64,000 nucleotides of DNA from G942493375 sp942493375. GTDB lineage: Bacteria > Armatimonadota > UBA5829. This document shows positions 1 through 8,612 of this stretch, piece by piece. Where the stretch lies: assembly GCA_942493375.1 (NCBI GenBank), contig OW818698.1, positions 6,324,001 to 6,388,000 of the forward strand. Direction: 5' to 3'. The stretch's first letter is position 1; each line of letters begins with the position of its first letter. The notes under the pieces were generated by a model, which was not told the origin of the DNA, did not search any database, and saw only the letters and a program-made list of their open reading frames with translations. Made by a program: the position numbers and the translations under genes.

Positions 1-24
1 TTCTTACTGAATCAAAAACTCATG

Positions 25-53
25 TTGACATCATAACGATGTCTGGTTATAAT
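25..53 (+). promoter_or_regulatory. Consensus sigma-70 promoter of the str operon
   Basis: A perfect -35 hexamer TTGACA (25-30) and a perfect -10 TATAAT (48-53) are separated by 17 bases. Transcription should start near 60 and run through a leader of about 170 bases into rpsL. Read directly from sequence; activity is inferred. Confidence 0.85.
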
Positions 54-128
54 AAATAGGTTTGGCCTCGTTGAAAAACGGGCATACTTGATTGCCGTCG
101 CGGATAGGGGGCAGTAGAGCGCATTTAT

Positions 129-202
129 CTCTCTTAATATTGAGAGTCTGGAAATCCAGTGTAATAATGTGTGCTCTCTGTTCTTTGACAGAGGGCATTT
201 TT
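129..202 (+). promoter_or_regulatory. Possible attenuator in the rpsL leader
   Basis: An 8-bp stem (173-180 with 189-196, one G-U pair, 8-base loop) is followed by a short T-run, which resembles an intrinsic terminator just upstream of rpsL. A GAGAG at 142-146 can pair either with CTCTC at 129-133 or with CTCTC at 174-178. The second pairing would break the terminator stem, so mutually exclusive folds are possible. The regulatory role is inference. Confidence 0.4.
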
Positions 203-232
203 CATCGCACATTAAGTTGGAGGATAGTCAAC

Positions 233-604
233 TTGCCTACGATCTGCCAGTTGGTTCGCAAGGGCCGCAAGCCCATGAAAAAGAAAACCAAGGCTCCGGC
301 TCTGAAAGGGAATCCGCAAAAACGCGGCGTTTGCCTTGTTGTCAGAACAGAGACTCCGAAGAAGCCGAACTCCGCCCTTAGAAAGGTTGCCAGAGTCAGG
401 CTTACCAATGGGATGGAAGTTACAACTTATATTCCTGGTATTGGACACAACCTGCAGGAGCACTCAGTTGTTCTGATCCGCGGAGGTAGAGTCAAAGACC
501 TGCCGGGCGTGAGATATCACGTCGTTCGTGGAGCGCTAGATGCGTCAGGTACCAATGACCGCAAACAGGGACGATCCAAGTACGGAACCAAGCGGCCTAA
601 GTAA
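233..604 (+). CDS. rpsL: 30S ribosomal protein S12
   Basis: S12 of the ribosomal decoding centre, 123 aa, the normal family length. The start is TTG at 233, chosen because the family N-terminus (PTI-QLVRKGR) begins there and a GGAGGAT Shine-Dalgarno sequence lies just upstream; the longer open frame has no family similarity. The TPKKPNSALRK loop and the GGRVKDLPGVRYH loop are intact. Both lysines whose replacement gives streptomycin resistance in other bacteria (E. coli K43 and K88) are present, so the sequence is of the sensitive type. It is the first gene after a consensus promoter and is followed 18 bases later by rpsG. Confidence 0.97.
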   Translation: MPTICQLVRKGRKPMKKKTKAPALKGNPQKRGVCLVVRTETPKKPNSALRKVARVRLTNGMEVTTYIPGIGHNLQEHSVVLIRGGRVKDLPGVRYHVVRGALDASGTNDRKQGRSKYGTKRPK

Positions 605-622
605 TTCGGAGGGAAGTTCTAA

Positions 623-1093
623 ATGCCTAGAAAAGGACCAGCAAAAAAACGCGTTATAGCTCCAGACCCAGTATACGGTAACAAGATGCTAGCTAAGCTC
701 ATCAACCGGGTGTTGATGGATGGCAAAAAGAGTATCGCTGAGAAGATTGTTTACGGAGCAATGGATATCATCGGAGAGCGGACAAAGCGCAACCCTATGG
801 AAGTTGTAGAGGAAGCGTTCAGGAATGTTACCCCGATCATCGAAGTTAAACCAAGAAGAGTTGGTGGAGCTACCTACCAGGTGCCTGTTGAAGTCAGACC
901 TGAGAGAAAAGTTTCCCTCACTCTGCGGTGGTTGGTAACCAACTCCCGCAAGCGCAGTGGACATACAATGATAGAGAAACTGGCTGCTGAGCTTTTGGAT
1001 GCTGCAAATAACACCGGTGCTTCGATCAAGAAAAAAGAAGACGGACATAAAATGGCTGACGCTAACAAAGCGTTTGCTCACTATAGATGGTAG
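623..1093 (+). CDS. rpsG: 30S ribosomal protein S7
   Basis: S7, the primary 16S rRNA 3'-domain binder that organises the 30S head, 156 aa as expected. It starts with the family-typical MPRKGPAKKR and keeps the NPMEVVEEAFRNVTPIIEVKPRRVGGATYQVP core and the C-terminal FAHYRW. The start is ATG behind GGAGGG. In E. coli S7 represses its own operon by binding the S12-S7 spacer; here that spacer is only 18 bases, so such control would have to act elsewhere. Confidence 0.98.
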   Translation: MPRKGPAKKRVIAPDPVYGNKMLAKLINRVLMDGKKSIAEKIVYGAMDIIGERTKRNPMEVVEEAFRNVTPIIEVKPRRVGGATYQVPVEVRPERKVSLTLRWLVTNSRKRSGHTMIEKLAAELLDAANNTGASIKKKEDGHKMADANKAFAHYRW

Positions 1094-1164
1094 TGCACTA
1101 CTTAGCGTGCACCTGGTTCACATACGCAAGTCAGTGAATCTAATGCATAACCCGAGTTATGCGC

Positions 1165-1194
1165 TGGTTGCTGTATAGCGACTAATTTTTGTTT
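1165..1194 (+). terminator. Intrinsic terminator-like hairpin between rpsG and fusA
   Basis: An 8-bp stem (1165-1172 with 1177-1184, two G-U pairs) with a 4-base loop is followed by AATTTTTGTTT. A perfect 7-bp hairpin with a CCGA loop (1145-1162) lies immediately upstream. The pair may reduce or regulate read-through from rpsL-rpsG into fusA. Confidence 0.5.
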
Positions 1195-1382
1195 ACAGGT
1201 AACTGAAAGGGGGCCGACAGCCCAAAGTAGGAATAGAGCAGGTCTAGCTCTGATGTCTCTGTTATGGATTCGATCAGGTTAGACAGTTGTCCGGTCAAGC
1301 AAAGGCCGGATACCCATCCAGGGTACGGAGCTAATTGCTTGCCGCCCTGATGTTCTGCCTGCCTTGCATTGTCGTTTTAAGT
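1195..1382 (+). other. Structured leader upstream of fusA
   Basis: This stretch between the terminator-like hairpin and the EF-G start has small inverted repeats, such as AGAGC/GCTCT near 1236-1252 and CCGG/CCGG near 1291-1311. I found no convincing sigma-70 promoter and no gene. Confidence 0.3.
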
Positions 1383-3491
1383 TTGGCTAAAGAAACTATT
1401 GTAAATCGCGACTTCGCCCTAGAGCGAATTCGTAATATAGGTATTGCTGCGCACATTGATGCCGGAAAAACTACAGTTACAGAGCGTATACTCTTTTACT
1501 GTGGTCGAATCCATCAAATGGGTGAAGTGCATGAAGGTGCTGCTACCATGGACTGGATGGAGCAGGAGCAAGAGCGCGGTATTACCATCACCTCAGCTGC
1601 AACCACCGCAGAGTGGGATAACCATCGAATCAATATTATTGATACCCCAGGCCATGTAGACTTCACAGTCGAAGTGGAACGCAGTTTACGAGTTCTTGAC
1701 GGCGTTATTGCTGTTTTCTGTGCAGTCGGCGGGGTTCAACCCCAGTCCGAGACAGTGTGGAGACAGGCCGAGAGATACGCTGTTCCCCGTTTGGCATTCA
1801 TCAATAAAATGGACCGCACCGGTGCAGACTTTAAGTATGTAGTAGAGCGGATTCGTGAGAGATTGGGCGCTAACGCTGTTCCCATCCAACTCCCCATTGG
1901 TTCTGAAGACCAACTCAAAGGTATTGTGGACCTGATTAAACTCAAGGCTACTATATATACTGGAGATGAGGGGCGTGAATTTGATGAAACTGATGTCCCG
2001 GAATATATCCTTGAAGAAGTCATGGCTGCTCGTGAGTTCATGGTCGAAAAGGTAGCCGAGACAGATGACCTATTGATGGACAAGTTCATTGAAGGTAAGA
2101 CAATATCACCGGAAGAACTGACTGCTGCTATCCGCAAGGCCACCATATCCAATAAGATAGTTCCTGTGCTGTGTGGAAGTGCCTTCAAAAATAAGGGTGT
2201 TCAGCCACTGTTAGATGCAGTAGTAGCTTATCTTCCTTCACCGATTGAAGCTAAACCTGTAGTTGGGACCATTCCTGATACAGATGAGAAGATCACCCGA
2301 ATTGCATCTGACGATGAGCCATTCTGTGCATTGGCTTTCAAGATAATGAGTGACCCCTACGTTGGAAAGCTTACCTACTTCCGTGTTTACAGTGGTTCCT
2401 TGAACAAGGGAGATACTGTTATAAATGCAAGCCGAGGTAAGAAGAGACGTATAAACCGTATCCTCCGTATGCATGCCAACCACCGCGAGGAAGTTGAGCG
2501 CGTATTTGCAGGGGATATCGCTGCTGCTGTTGGTCTTGAAGAGACTACAACTGGTGAGACTCTTTGTTCTGAAGATTCCAGAATCTGCCTTGAGTCAATC
2601 AAGTTCCCTGATCCTGTTATCTCAGTTGCTATCGAGCCTAAAACAAAAGCAGACCAGGAAAAGATGGGCGTTGCTCTGCAGCGGTTGGCTGCTGAAGATC
2701 CTACATTTAAAACATATACGGATCAGGATTCTGGTCAGACCATCATTGGTGGTATGGGTGAGTTGCATCTTGAAATCATTCTGGACAGACTGTTCAGAGA
2801 GTTCAAGGTTGAGGCTAACAATGGTAAGCCTCAGGTTTCTTATAAAGAAGCTATTACTCAGCCTGCACATGGTGAAGGTCGTTACATCAAGCAGACCGGT
2901 GGTAGGGGACAATACGGACATGCTCTTGTCAACGTTGAGCCTGCAGAAGCTGGTAAAGGTTTTGAGTTTGTAAATGCCGTAGTTGGTGGAGAAGTTCCTA
3001 AGGAATATGTTGCTCCTATCAAGGCTGGTATTGAAGAAGCTCTGCATACTGGTGTGTTGGCTGGCTATCCTGTTGTTGATATTAAAGTAACACTGACTGG
3101 AGGTTCATATCACGATGTGGACTCTTCAGAATCAGCATTTAAGATAGCAGGTTCTATGGCTGTAAGACATGCTATGGGTAAAGGCAAGCCTGCATTAAAA
3201 GAGCCAATTATGGCTGTTGAGATTGTAGTTCCAGACGATTTCATCGGTGATGTCATTTCCGACATCAACGGTCGAAGAGGAAGCATTACAAATATGGAAC
3301 CAGGGTCTGCCAAGACGCAGGTCGTGCAAGCCTTTGTTCCTTTGTCCGAGATGTTCGGATACGCTACTTCTCTGCGTTCAATGAGCCAGGGGCGAGCGAG
3401 TTATTCGATGGAACCGTCACATTATGATCAGGTTCCTATGAATATTGCTGAAACAGTTGTAACCAGGGTTACCGGACGCTCTTCCAGATAG
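1383..3491 (+). CDS. fusA: Translation elongation factor G
   Basis: Canonical EF-G, the ribosomal translocase GTPase. From TTG at 1383 it is 702 aa, the family length. The GTPase motifs are classical: AHIDAGKTT (G1), RGITI (G2), DTPGHVDF (G3), NKMD (G4) and GSAFKNKG (G5), followed by EF-G domains II-V. The open frame runs back to a TTG at 1335 with GGAG 5 bases before it, but that adds 16 hydrophobic residues not typical of EF-G. TTG 1383 fits the family better yet lacks a clear Shine-Dalgarno sequence, so the start is uncertain. tuf follows 68 bases later. A divergent paralogue lies at 11743. Confidence 0.95.
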   Translation: MAKETIVNRDFALERIRNIGIAAHIDAGKTTVTERILFYCGRIHQMGEVHEGAATMDWMEQEQERGITITSAATTAEWDNHRINIIDTPGHVDFTVEVERSLRVLDGVIAVFCAVGGVQPQSETVWRQAERYAVPRLAFINKMDRTGADFKYVVERIRERLGANAVPIQLPIGSEDQLKGIVDLIKLKATIYTGDEGREFDETDVPEYILEEVMAAREFMVEKVAETDDLLMDKFIEGKTISPEELTAAIRKATISNKIVPVLCGSAFKNKGVQPLLDAVVAYLPSPIEAKPVVGTIPDTDEKITRIASDDEPFCALAFKIMSDPYVGKLTYFRVYSGSLNKGDTVINASRGKKRRINRILRMHANHREEVERVFAGDIAAAVGLEETTTGETLCSEDSRICLESIKFPDPVISVAIEPKTKADQEKMGVALQRLAAEDPTFKTYTDQDSGQTIIGGMGELHLEIILDRLFREFKVEANNGKPQVSYKEAITQPAHGEGRYIKQTGGRGQYGHALVNVEPAEAGKGFEFVNAVVGGEVPKEYVAPIKAGIEEALHTGVLAGYPVVDIKVTLTGGSYHDVDSSESAFKIAGSMAVRHAMGKGKPALKEPIMAVEIVVPDDFIGDVISDINGRRGSITNMEPGSAKTQVVQAFVPLSEMFGYATSLRSMSQGRASYSMEPSHYDQVPMNIAETVVTRVTGRSSR

Positions 3492-3559
3492 ATTCTGGAA
3501 GGGGCGGTGATATAAACTTAAAATAAACACGATGTATACTTCGCTGGAGGCGATACCAA

Positions 3560-4762
3560 ATGGCTAAACAGAAGTTCGAGAGGAACAAGCCGCACGTTAA
3601 TATAGGAACCATTGGTCATGTTGACCATGGTAAGACAACGTTGACAGCGGCCATAACTGCAGCACTTGCTACAAAGGGTTTTGCGAAGTATACTCCGTAT
3701 GACCAGATCGACTGTGCTCCTGAAGAGAGGGAGCGTGGTGTAACGATCAATATTTACCATGCGGAGTATGAGACCGATACGCGCCACTATGCTCACGTTG
3801 ACTGTCCTGGCCACGCTGACTATATCAAGAACATGATCACTGGCGCTGCTCAGATGGACGGTGCTGTGCTTGTTGTGAGCGCTGCTGACGGTCCTATGCC
3901 GCAGACTCGAGAGCACATTCTGCTTGCTCGCCAGGTCAACGTTCCATGGATCGTTGTTTACCTGAACAAGTCAGATATGGTTGACGATCCTGAACTGCTT
4001 GAGCTTGTAGAGCTTGAAGTTCGGGAACTATTGACCAAATACGGTTTCCCCGGCGACGATCTACCTGTTATAACTGGAAGTTCTCTGCTGGCTTTGCAGG
4101 CTATGAATGCCGGCAATATGGATGAGCCGAATGTTAAGAGCATCTGGGATCTGCTGACTGCAATCGACACCTACATTCCGACTCCGGATCGTGCGGTTGA
4201 CAAGCCTTTCCTGATGCCTGTAGAAGACGTATTCACAATCACCGGTCGCGGCACTGTTGCTACCGGAAGAGCGGAACGCGGCAAATTGAAGTTGAGCACT
4301 GAAGTTGAAATCGTCGGTGTAAAGGCAACTCGAAAGACGGTTTGTACCGGTATCGAGATGTTCCGCAAGATGATGGATGAGTGCCAGGCTGGAGACAATG
4401 TTGGTCTGCTGCTTCGCGGCGTTGACCGCAAAGACATTGAGCGTGGTCAGGTTATTGCCCAGCCGGGTAGTATCAAACCTCACACCAAGTTCAAGGCTGA
4501 GATCTATGTTTTGACCAAGGAAGAGGGTGGAAGACATACTCCGTTCTTTACGGGATATCGTCCTCAGTTTTACTTCCGCACAACTGACGTTACCGGCAAG
4601 CTTGATCTGCCGGAAGGCGTTGAGATGATCATGCCTGGAGACAACGTTACAATCAGTGGTGAACTGATCTACCCGATTGCTCTTGAGCAGGGATTGAACT
4701 TCGCTATTCGTGAGGGTGGCCATACTGTTGGCGCCGGCGTTATATCCGAGGTTGTCGAATAG
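3560..4762 (+). CDS. tuf: Translation elongation factor Tu
   Basis: EF-Tu, the GTPase that delivers aminoacyl-tRNA to the A site, 400 aa. GHVDHGKTT (G1), RGVTI (G2), DCPGHADY (G3) and NKSD (G4, where NKCD or NKVD is usual) are present, followed by both beta-barrel domains ending in GGHTVGAGVI. The effector-loop segment RGVTINIYHAEYETD differs from the usual ITINTSHVEYET. The start is ATG behind CTGGAGG. It sits between fusA and the S10 cluster, the ancestral position of tuf. This is the only tuf copy in the window. Confidence 0.98.
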   Translation: MAKQKFERNKPHVNIGTIGHVDHGKTTLTAAITAALATKGFAKYTPYDQIDCAPEERERGVTINIYHAEYETDTRHYAHVDCPGHADYIKNMITGAAQMDGAVLVVSAADGPMPQTREHILLARQVNVPWIVVYLNKSDMVDDPELLELVELEVRELLTKYGFPGDDLPVITGSSLLALQAMNAGNMDEPNVKSIWDLLTAIDTYIPTPDRAVDKPFLMPVEDVFTITGRGTVATGRAERGKLKLSTEVEIVGVKATRKTVCTGIEMFRKMMDECQAGDNVGLLLRGVDRKDIERGQVIAQPGSIKPHTKFKAEIYVLTKEEGGRHTPFFTGYRPQFYFRTTDVTGKLDLPEGVEMIMPGDNVTISGELIYPIALEQGLNFAIREGGHTVGAGVISEVVE

Positions 4763-4773
4763 ATTTTGATATT

Positions 4774-4801
4774 TGGCCGGAGGATAGTTATACTCCGGTC
4801 A
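4774..4801 (+). promoter_or_regulatory. Strong hairpin after tuf
   Basis: A 9-bp stem (4774-4782 with 4793-4801, one G-U) and a 10-base loop lie 12 bases after the tuf stop. No T-run follows, so it is more likely an mRNA-stability or processing structure than a terminator. The rest of the 185-base gap to rpsJ shows no gene. Confidence 0.4.
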
Positions 4802-4947
4802 ATGAGTGTTACTGGTAGAGTTGCCCAGTATGTTACTCTATGTTAAGCACGGCCTGGTTGTATGTTGCCGGGCATTTGTAAGATCCGTTTCCGAAGTGGT
4901 CACTGTGCGGTGCCTGCAGAGAGCGGTTCTAAGCGGAGATTTCGAGA

Positions 4948-5256
4948 ATGCGCAAGGACAAAGTTAGAATAAGGCTGAAGGCGTTCGATCATCGGCTGTT
5001 AGATCAGAGCGCAAAGAGTATTGTGGAGACTGTTAAGCTCACCGGAGCTAAAATCAGTGGCCCAGTACTGTTGCCGACGGAGAAGGATATCTACTGCGTA
5101 AACAAGGGTACAACAATTGACAAGGAGTCGATGGAGCACTTCGAAGTCAGAACCCACAAGCGCCTGATTGATATACTTACTCCCGGCCCTAAGACGATTG
5201 ATGCTCTAATGAGACTCGATCTGCCTAGTGGCGTTGATATCGAGATTAAGCTATAG
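4948..5256 (+). CDS. rpsJ: 30S ribosomal protein S10
   Basis: S10, a 30S head protein (NusE in antitermination), 102 aa. It has the family IRLKAFDHRLLD opening, the LPTEKDIYCV segment, the FEVRTHKRLIDI loop and the C-terminal LPSGVDIEIKL. The start is ATG behind GGAG. It opens the S10 gene cluster, and rplC follows 11 bases later. Confidence 0.98.
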   Translation: MRKDKVRIRLKAFDHRLLDQSAKSIVETVKLTGAKISGPVLLPTEKDIYCVNKGTTIDKESMEHFEVRTHKRLIDILTPGPKTIDALMRLDLPSGVDIEIKL

Positions 5257-5267
5257 GGGTTCCTCAA

Positions 5268-5897
5268 ATGTTAAATGGTATTATTGGGAAGAAACTGGGA
5301 ATGACCCAGATCTTCGAGGAAGCCGGCAAGCTCGTCCCGGTAACCGTCATAGAGGCCGGTCCCTGCTATGTAACGCAGATTAAGACCATCGATAACGACG
5401 GATATGAGGGTGTGCAGGTTGCCTTCGAAGATGCTAAGGCGTCTAAAGTTGTCAAGCCCATAAAGGGACATCTTGACAAGGCTGGTGTTTCTGGTAAGAA
5501 GCATATACAGGAAATCCCTGGTGCAGGGATCGACGGTATGACTCTTGGTCAGGAGATCAAAGCAGATATATTCAAAGCTGGTGACAAGGTAAAAGTCACT
5601 GGTATCTCCAAAGGTAAAGGGTTCGCTGGCGCTGTCAAGCGATATCACTTCCATGGTGGAGATGCGACTCACGGTTCCATGGTTCACAGAAAACCTCAGT
5701 CCGGTGGTGCTACTGATGCAGCAAGGACATTCAAGGGTTCCAGAAGACCAGGTAGAATGGGTAACGAGAGAGTTACTCAGCGTGGGTGTACCGTATACAG
5801 GGTTGAGGCGTTCAGAAACCTCATCCTGATCAAGGGTGCTGTACCGGGCGCAACTGGCGGCCTGGTTATGATAGCTGCCCAGAATGCGGGAGGTTAG
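5268..5897 (+). CDS. rplC: 50S ribosomal protein L3
   Basis: L3, an early 50S assembly protein whose extension reaches the peptidyl transferase centre, 209 aa. It begins MLNGIIGKKLGMTQIF and contains FAGAVKRYHFHGG and the loop GSRRPGRMGNERVT. The start is ATG behind AGGGG. It sits between rpsJ and rplD as in other bacteria. Confidence 0.98.
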   Translation: MLNGIIGKKLGMTQIFEEAGKLVPVTVIEAGPCYVTQIKTIDNDGYEGVQVAFEDAKASKVVKPIKGHLDKAGVSGKKHIQEIPGAGIDGMTLGQEIKADIFKAGDKVKVTGISKGKGFAGAVKRYHFHGGDATHGSMVHRKPQSGGATDAARTFKGSRRPGRMGNERVTQRGCTVYRVEAFRNLILIKGAVPGATGGLVMIAAQNAGG

Positions 5898-5901
5898 TAT
5901 T

Positions 5902-6534
5902 ATGGCCAAGATAGTCGTTAAGAATAGTGCCGGAGTTGAGTCAGGTGAGATGGAACTGAAGAGTGAAGTCTTTGACGCAACGCTCAGCATACCTCTTATG
6001 CATCAGGCAGTTGTAACTGAAGAAGCAAATAAGCGCCGTGGAACTTCCGAGACAAAGACAAGATCAGAAGTTCGAGGTGGTGGTGCTAAGCCATTCAGAC
6101 AGAAGGGAACTGGCCGGGCTCGACAGGGTTCGTCAAGATCTCCTCATATGCCTGGTGGTGGTGTAGTTTTCGGACCACATATGAGAAGTTTCAATAAGAA
6201 ACTTCCTAAAAAGATGCGAAGAGCTGCTATTAGATCAGCTTTAACTGCGAAATTGACTGATGGCGATATTGTGGTAGTGGAATCACTGGCGATGGATGCT
6301 ATAAGCACAAAAGGAATGCTGAATATCCTCGGAGCGCTAGGCGCACCTGCTGGTGGACGCATTCTGATTGTTGTCGAAGAGCTCACGGAAGTCATAACGA
6401 AATCCACAAGAAACATCGACAATGTCACATTGAGATTGTCGCCTGCAGTGAGTGCTCGTGATCTGCTTGTTTCACATAAGATCATCATGACCAAAGGCGC
6501 TATCGAGATGTTACAGGGGGTTTTGTCGTTATGA
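5902..6534 (+). CDS. rplD: 50S ribosomal protein L4
   Basis: L4, 210 aa from ATG 5902 behind GGGAGG; the open frame extends 18 bases further into rplC but the ribosome site marks 5902. The exit-tunnel loop is recognisable (RGGGAKPFRQKGTGRARQG followed by GGGVVFGP). In E. coli L4 also represses the S10 operon. Its stop overlaps the rplW start by 4 bases (ATGA). Confidence 0.97.
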   Translation: MAKIVVKNSAGVESGEMELKSEVFDATLSIPLMHQAVVTEEANKRRGTSETKTRSEVRGGGAKPFRQKGTGRARQGSSRSPHMPGGGVVFGPHMRSFNKKLPKKMRRAAIRSALTAKLTDGDIVVVESLAMDAISTKGMLNILGALGAPAGGRILIVVEELTEVITKSTRNIDNVTLRLSPAVSARDLLVSHKIIMTKGAIEMLQGVLSL

Positions 6535-6821
6535 AAGATCCATATGTGATCATAGTAAGACCCGTAATAACGGAAAAGACGATGGGCCTTGGTGCCGAGG
6601 GAAAGTATACTTTCCAGGTTGACAAGGATTCAAATAAAATCGAAATAGCTGATGCTATTTCGAAGATATTCAAAGTGAAAGTCGCAAAGGTCAACACCCT
6701 TACTATTAAGGGCAAGATCAAGAGACAGGGTAGGGGCCCGGCGGGGCGGACTCCTGACTGGAAGAAGGCGTATGTTACGCTTGAGGCCGGACAGAAGATA
6801 GAGATGTTTGAGGGAGCGTAA
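6531..6821 (+). CDS. rplW: 50S ribosomal protein L23
   Basis: L23, which lines the tunnel exit and docks trigger factor and SRP, 96 aa. The family opening (IIVRPVITEKTM) and the KVAKVNTLTIKGK segment are clear. It overlaps rplD by 4 bases, implying translational coupling. A 72-base spacer precedes rplB. Confidence 0.97.
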   Translation: MKDPYVIIVRPVITEKTMGLGAEGKYTFQVDKDSNKIEIADAISKIFKVKVAKVNTLTIKGKIKRQGRGPAGRTPDWKKAYVTLEAGQKIEMFEGA

Positions 6822-6893
6822 CTGCCGGCGGGCTTGTCAGGCATTGACTTGGAAGAGTCAGAATGAGGCCTGGCGTAAACGCAGGAGGATGTG

Positions 6894-7721
6894 ATGGCGT
6901 TAAGACAGTATAAACCGGTCACGCCGGCCCGGCGTTATTATACGGTTTCAAGTTTTGATGAGATAACAAAATCAACGCCCGAGAAGTCGCTGCTTACTCC
7001 CATAAAGAGGAGCGGTGGACGGAATAATCAGGGTACGATAACGGTAAGGCATCAGGGCGGCGGACATAAGAAGATGTACCGCGAGATCGATTATAAGCGG
7101 AATAAGCTCGGAGTCCCCGGTAAGGTTGTTAGTGTCGAGTATGACCCTAACAGATCAGCAAGAATTGCTCTCATTCAGTACGCTGATGGAGAGAAAAGAT
7201 ATATCCTTTGGCCTTTAGGGTTGAACGTGGGTGACACGGTAATCTCTGCAGACCAGGCGGATATCAAACCAGCTAACTGTATGCCTTTATCGGCTATACC
7301 ATTAGGAACTATTGTTCACAATATCGAGATGAAACCCGGTAAGGGTGGGCAGATGGTTCGAAGCGCTGGAAACGGTGCTCAGGTAATGGCCAAAGAGGGC
7401 AAGTATGTTCAGTTGAGACTGCCATCCGGTGAGATGCGCAGTGTCCTGGCCGTATGCAAAGCGAGTATTGGAGTGTTGGGCAATGCCGATCACGAAAATA
7501 TCTCGGTTGGTAAGGCCGGTAGAACTCGCTGGATGGGCATTCGCCCCACAGTTCGTGGTGTTGCTATGAACCCTTGTGACCACCCACACGGTGGTGGAGA
7601 GGGTAAATCACCTGTTGGACGAAAGACCCCTGTTTCTAAGTGGGGTAAGCCGTCACATGGCAGGAAGACCAGACGAAGTAAGCAATCTGACAATCTGATT
7701 GTCAGGAAGAGAAGCAAGTAG
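6894..7721 (+). CDS. rplB: 50S ribosomal protein L2
   Basis: L2, an essential protein near the peptidyl transferase centre, 275 aa from ATG 6894, 5 bases after AGGAGG (a GTG one codon earlier is also possible). It contains GGRNNQGTITVRHQGGGHKK, the RNA-binding core and the conserved C-terminal MNPCDHPHGGGEG loop, including the histidine implicated in peptidyl transfer. rpsS follows 12 bases later. Confidence 0.98.
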   Translation: MALRQYKPVTPARRYYTVSSFDEITKSTPEKSLLTPIKRSGGRNNQGTITVRHQGGGHKKMYREIDYKRNKLGVPGKVVSVEYDPNRSARIALIQYADGEKRYILWPLGLNVGDTVISADQADIKPANCMPLSAIPLGTIVHNIEMKPGKGGQMVRSAGNGAQVMAKEGKYVQLRLPSGEMRSVLAVCKASIGVLGNADHENISVGKAGRTRWMGIRPTVRGVAMNPCDHPHGGGEGKSPVGRKTPVSKWGKPSHGRKTRRSKQSDNLIVRKRSK

Positions 7722-7733
7722 GAGGGACGGCTA

Positions 7734-8018
7734 GTGGCTCGTTCACTTAAGAAGGGTCCGTACGCGGAACCCAAGCTCCTGAAGAAGATAGAGGACATGA
7801 ACACGAAGGGCGAAAAGCGCATTATCCAGTCCTGGTCAAGGCGCTCGACAATATACCCTTTGATGATAGGGCATACCATTGCGGTTCACGATGGCCGTAG
7901 ACATATTCCGGTGTTTGTGACCGAAAATATGGTTGGACACAAACTGGGCGAGTTCGCCCCGACCAGGACGTTTAGGGGTCATGGACACCATACTGAGCGT
8001 TCGTCGTCCCTTAAATAG
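7734..8018 (+). CDS. rpsS: 30S ribosomal protein S19
   Basis: S19, a 30S head protein that contacts S13 and the A-site tRNA region, 94 aa. It begins (M)ARSLKKGPY and keeps RRSTIYPLMIGHTIAVHDGR and GHKLGEFAPTRTF. The start codon is GTG at 7734, right after GGAGGG. rplV follows 18 bases later. Confidence 0.97.
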   Translation: MARSLKKGPYAEPKLLKKIEDMNTKGEKRIIQSWSRRSTIYPLMIGHTIAVHDGRRHIPVFVTENMVGHKLGEFAPTRTFRGHGHHTERSSSLK

Positions 8019-8036
8019 GGTTGAGGAGGCTGTTTG

Positions 8037-8612
8037 ATGCAGGCAATTGCTAAAGCGCAATATGTGCGCACAGGTCCGCTTAAAGCGCGTATAGTCGCTG
8101 ATGCTGTGCGTGGCAAGAGGGTGAAGGAAGCGTTAGCTATCCTTCAGTTTACCCCTAACCGTGCCGCCCGGTTGATTGAAAAGGTCGTTAAGTCGGCTGC
8201 GGCTAATGCGGAAAATAACAATAGAATGAACTCTGATAAGCTGTTCATCAGCATGATCATGGTGGATGACGGTCCAAGATGGAAGAGACTTCGGTCTGCT
8301 CCTCAGGGACGTGTATATAGAATGGTCAAGCGAACAGCACATATTACTGTCGGAGTCGACGAAGGTGACTTCGAAGTAGTCAAGCCTGGCGGAGGCAAGG
8401 GTGTTGCGAGACCTGGCCTTGCTGCAAGACCTACCAAAAAGGTAGCTCCTGCAACAGCGCCGGCAGCAAAGACCAAAGACGCTGAGGTTAAGCTTGATAA
8501 GCAGCCTGCAGTAGAGTCCGCGGAAGAACAGGTTGTTGTGGATGCGGTTGAGGTTGTTGAAAGCCCAGTCGAAGCCACTCAGGAAGAAGTGCAGCCGGAG
8601 GAGAACAAGTAA
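8037..8612 (+). CDS. rplV: 50S ribosomal protein L22 with long acidic tail
   Basis: L22, whose beta-hairpin lines the nascent peptide tunnel. ATG 8037 lies behind GAGGAGG, and an in-frame TTG precedes it by one codon. Residues 1 to about 112 are an ordinary L22 (AKAQYVRTGPLKARIVAD, PQGRVYRMVKRTAHITV). A tail of about 80 residues follows, first Ala/Pro/Lys-rich, then strongly acidic (Glu/Val-rich, ending QPEENK). Most L22 proteins are about 110 aa, so 191 aa is long. The tail shows no recognisable domain. Its stop overlaps the rpsC start (TAATG). Confidence 0.95.
   Translation: MQAIAKAQYVRTGPLKARIVADAVRGKRVKEALAILQFTPNRAARLIEKVVKSAAANAENNNRMNSDKLFISMIMVDDGPRWKRLRSAPQGRVYRMVKRTAHITVGVDEGDFEVVKPGGGKGVARPGLAARPTKKVAPATAPAAKTKDAEVKLDKQPAVESAEEQVVVDAVEVVESPVEATQEEVQPEENK

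Noticed and set aside
1335..1382. Extended N-terminus of EF-G from TTG 1335
   Set aside because: It adds a hydrophobic stretch foreign to EF-G, although its ribosome site is slightly better; kept as an alternative.
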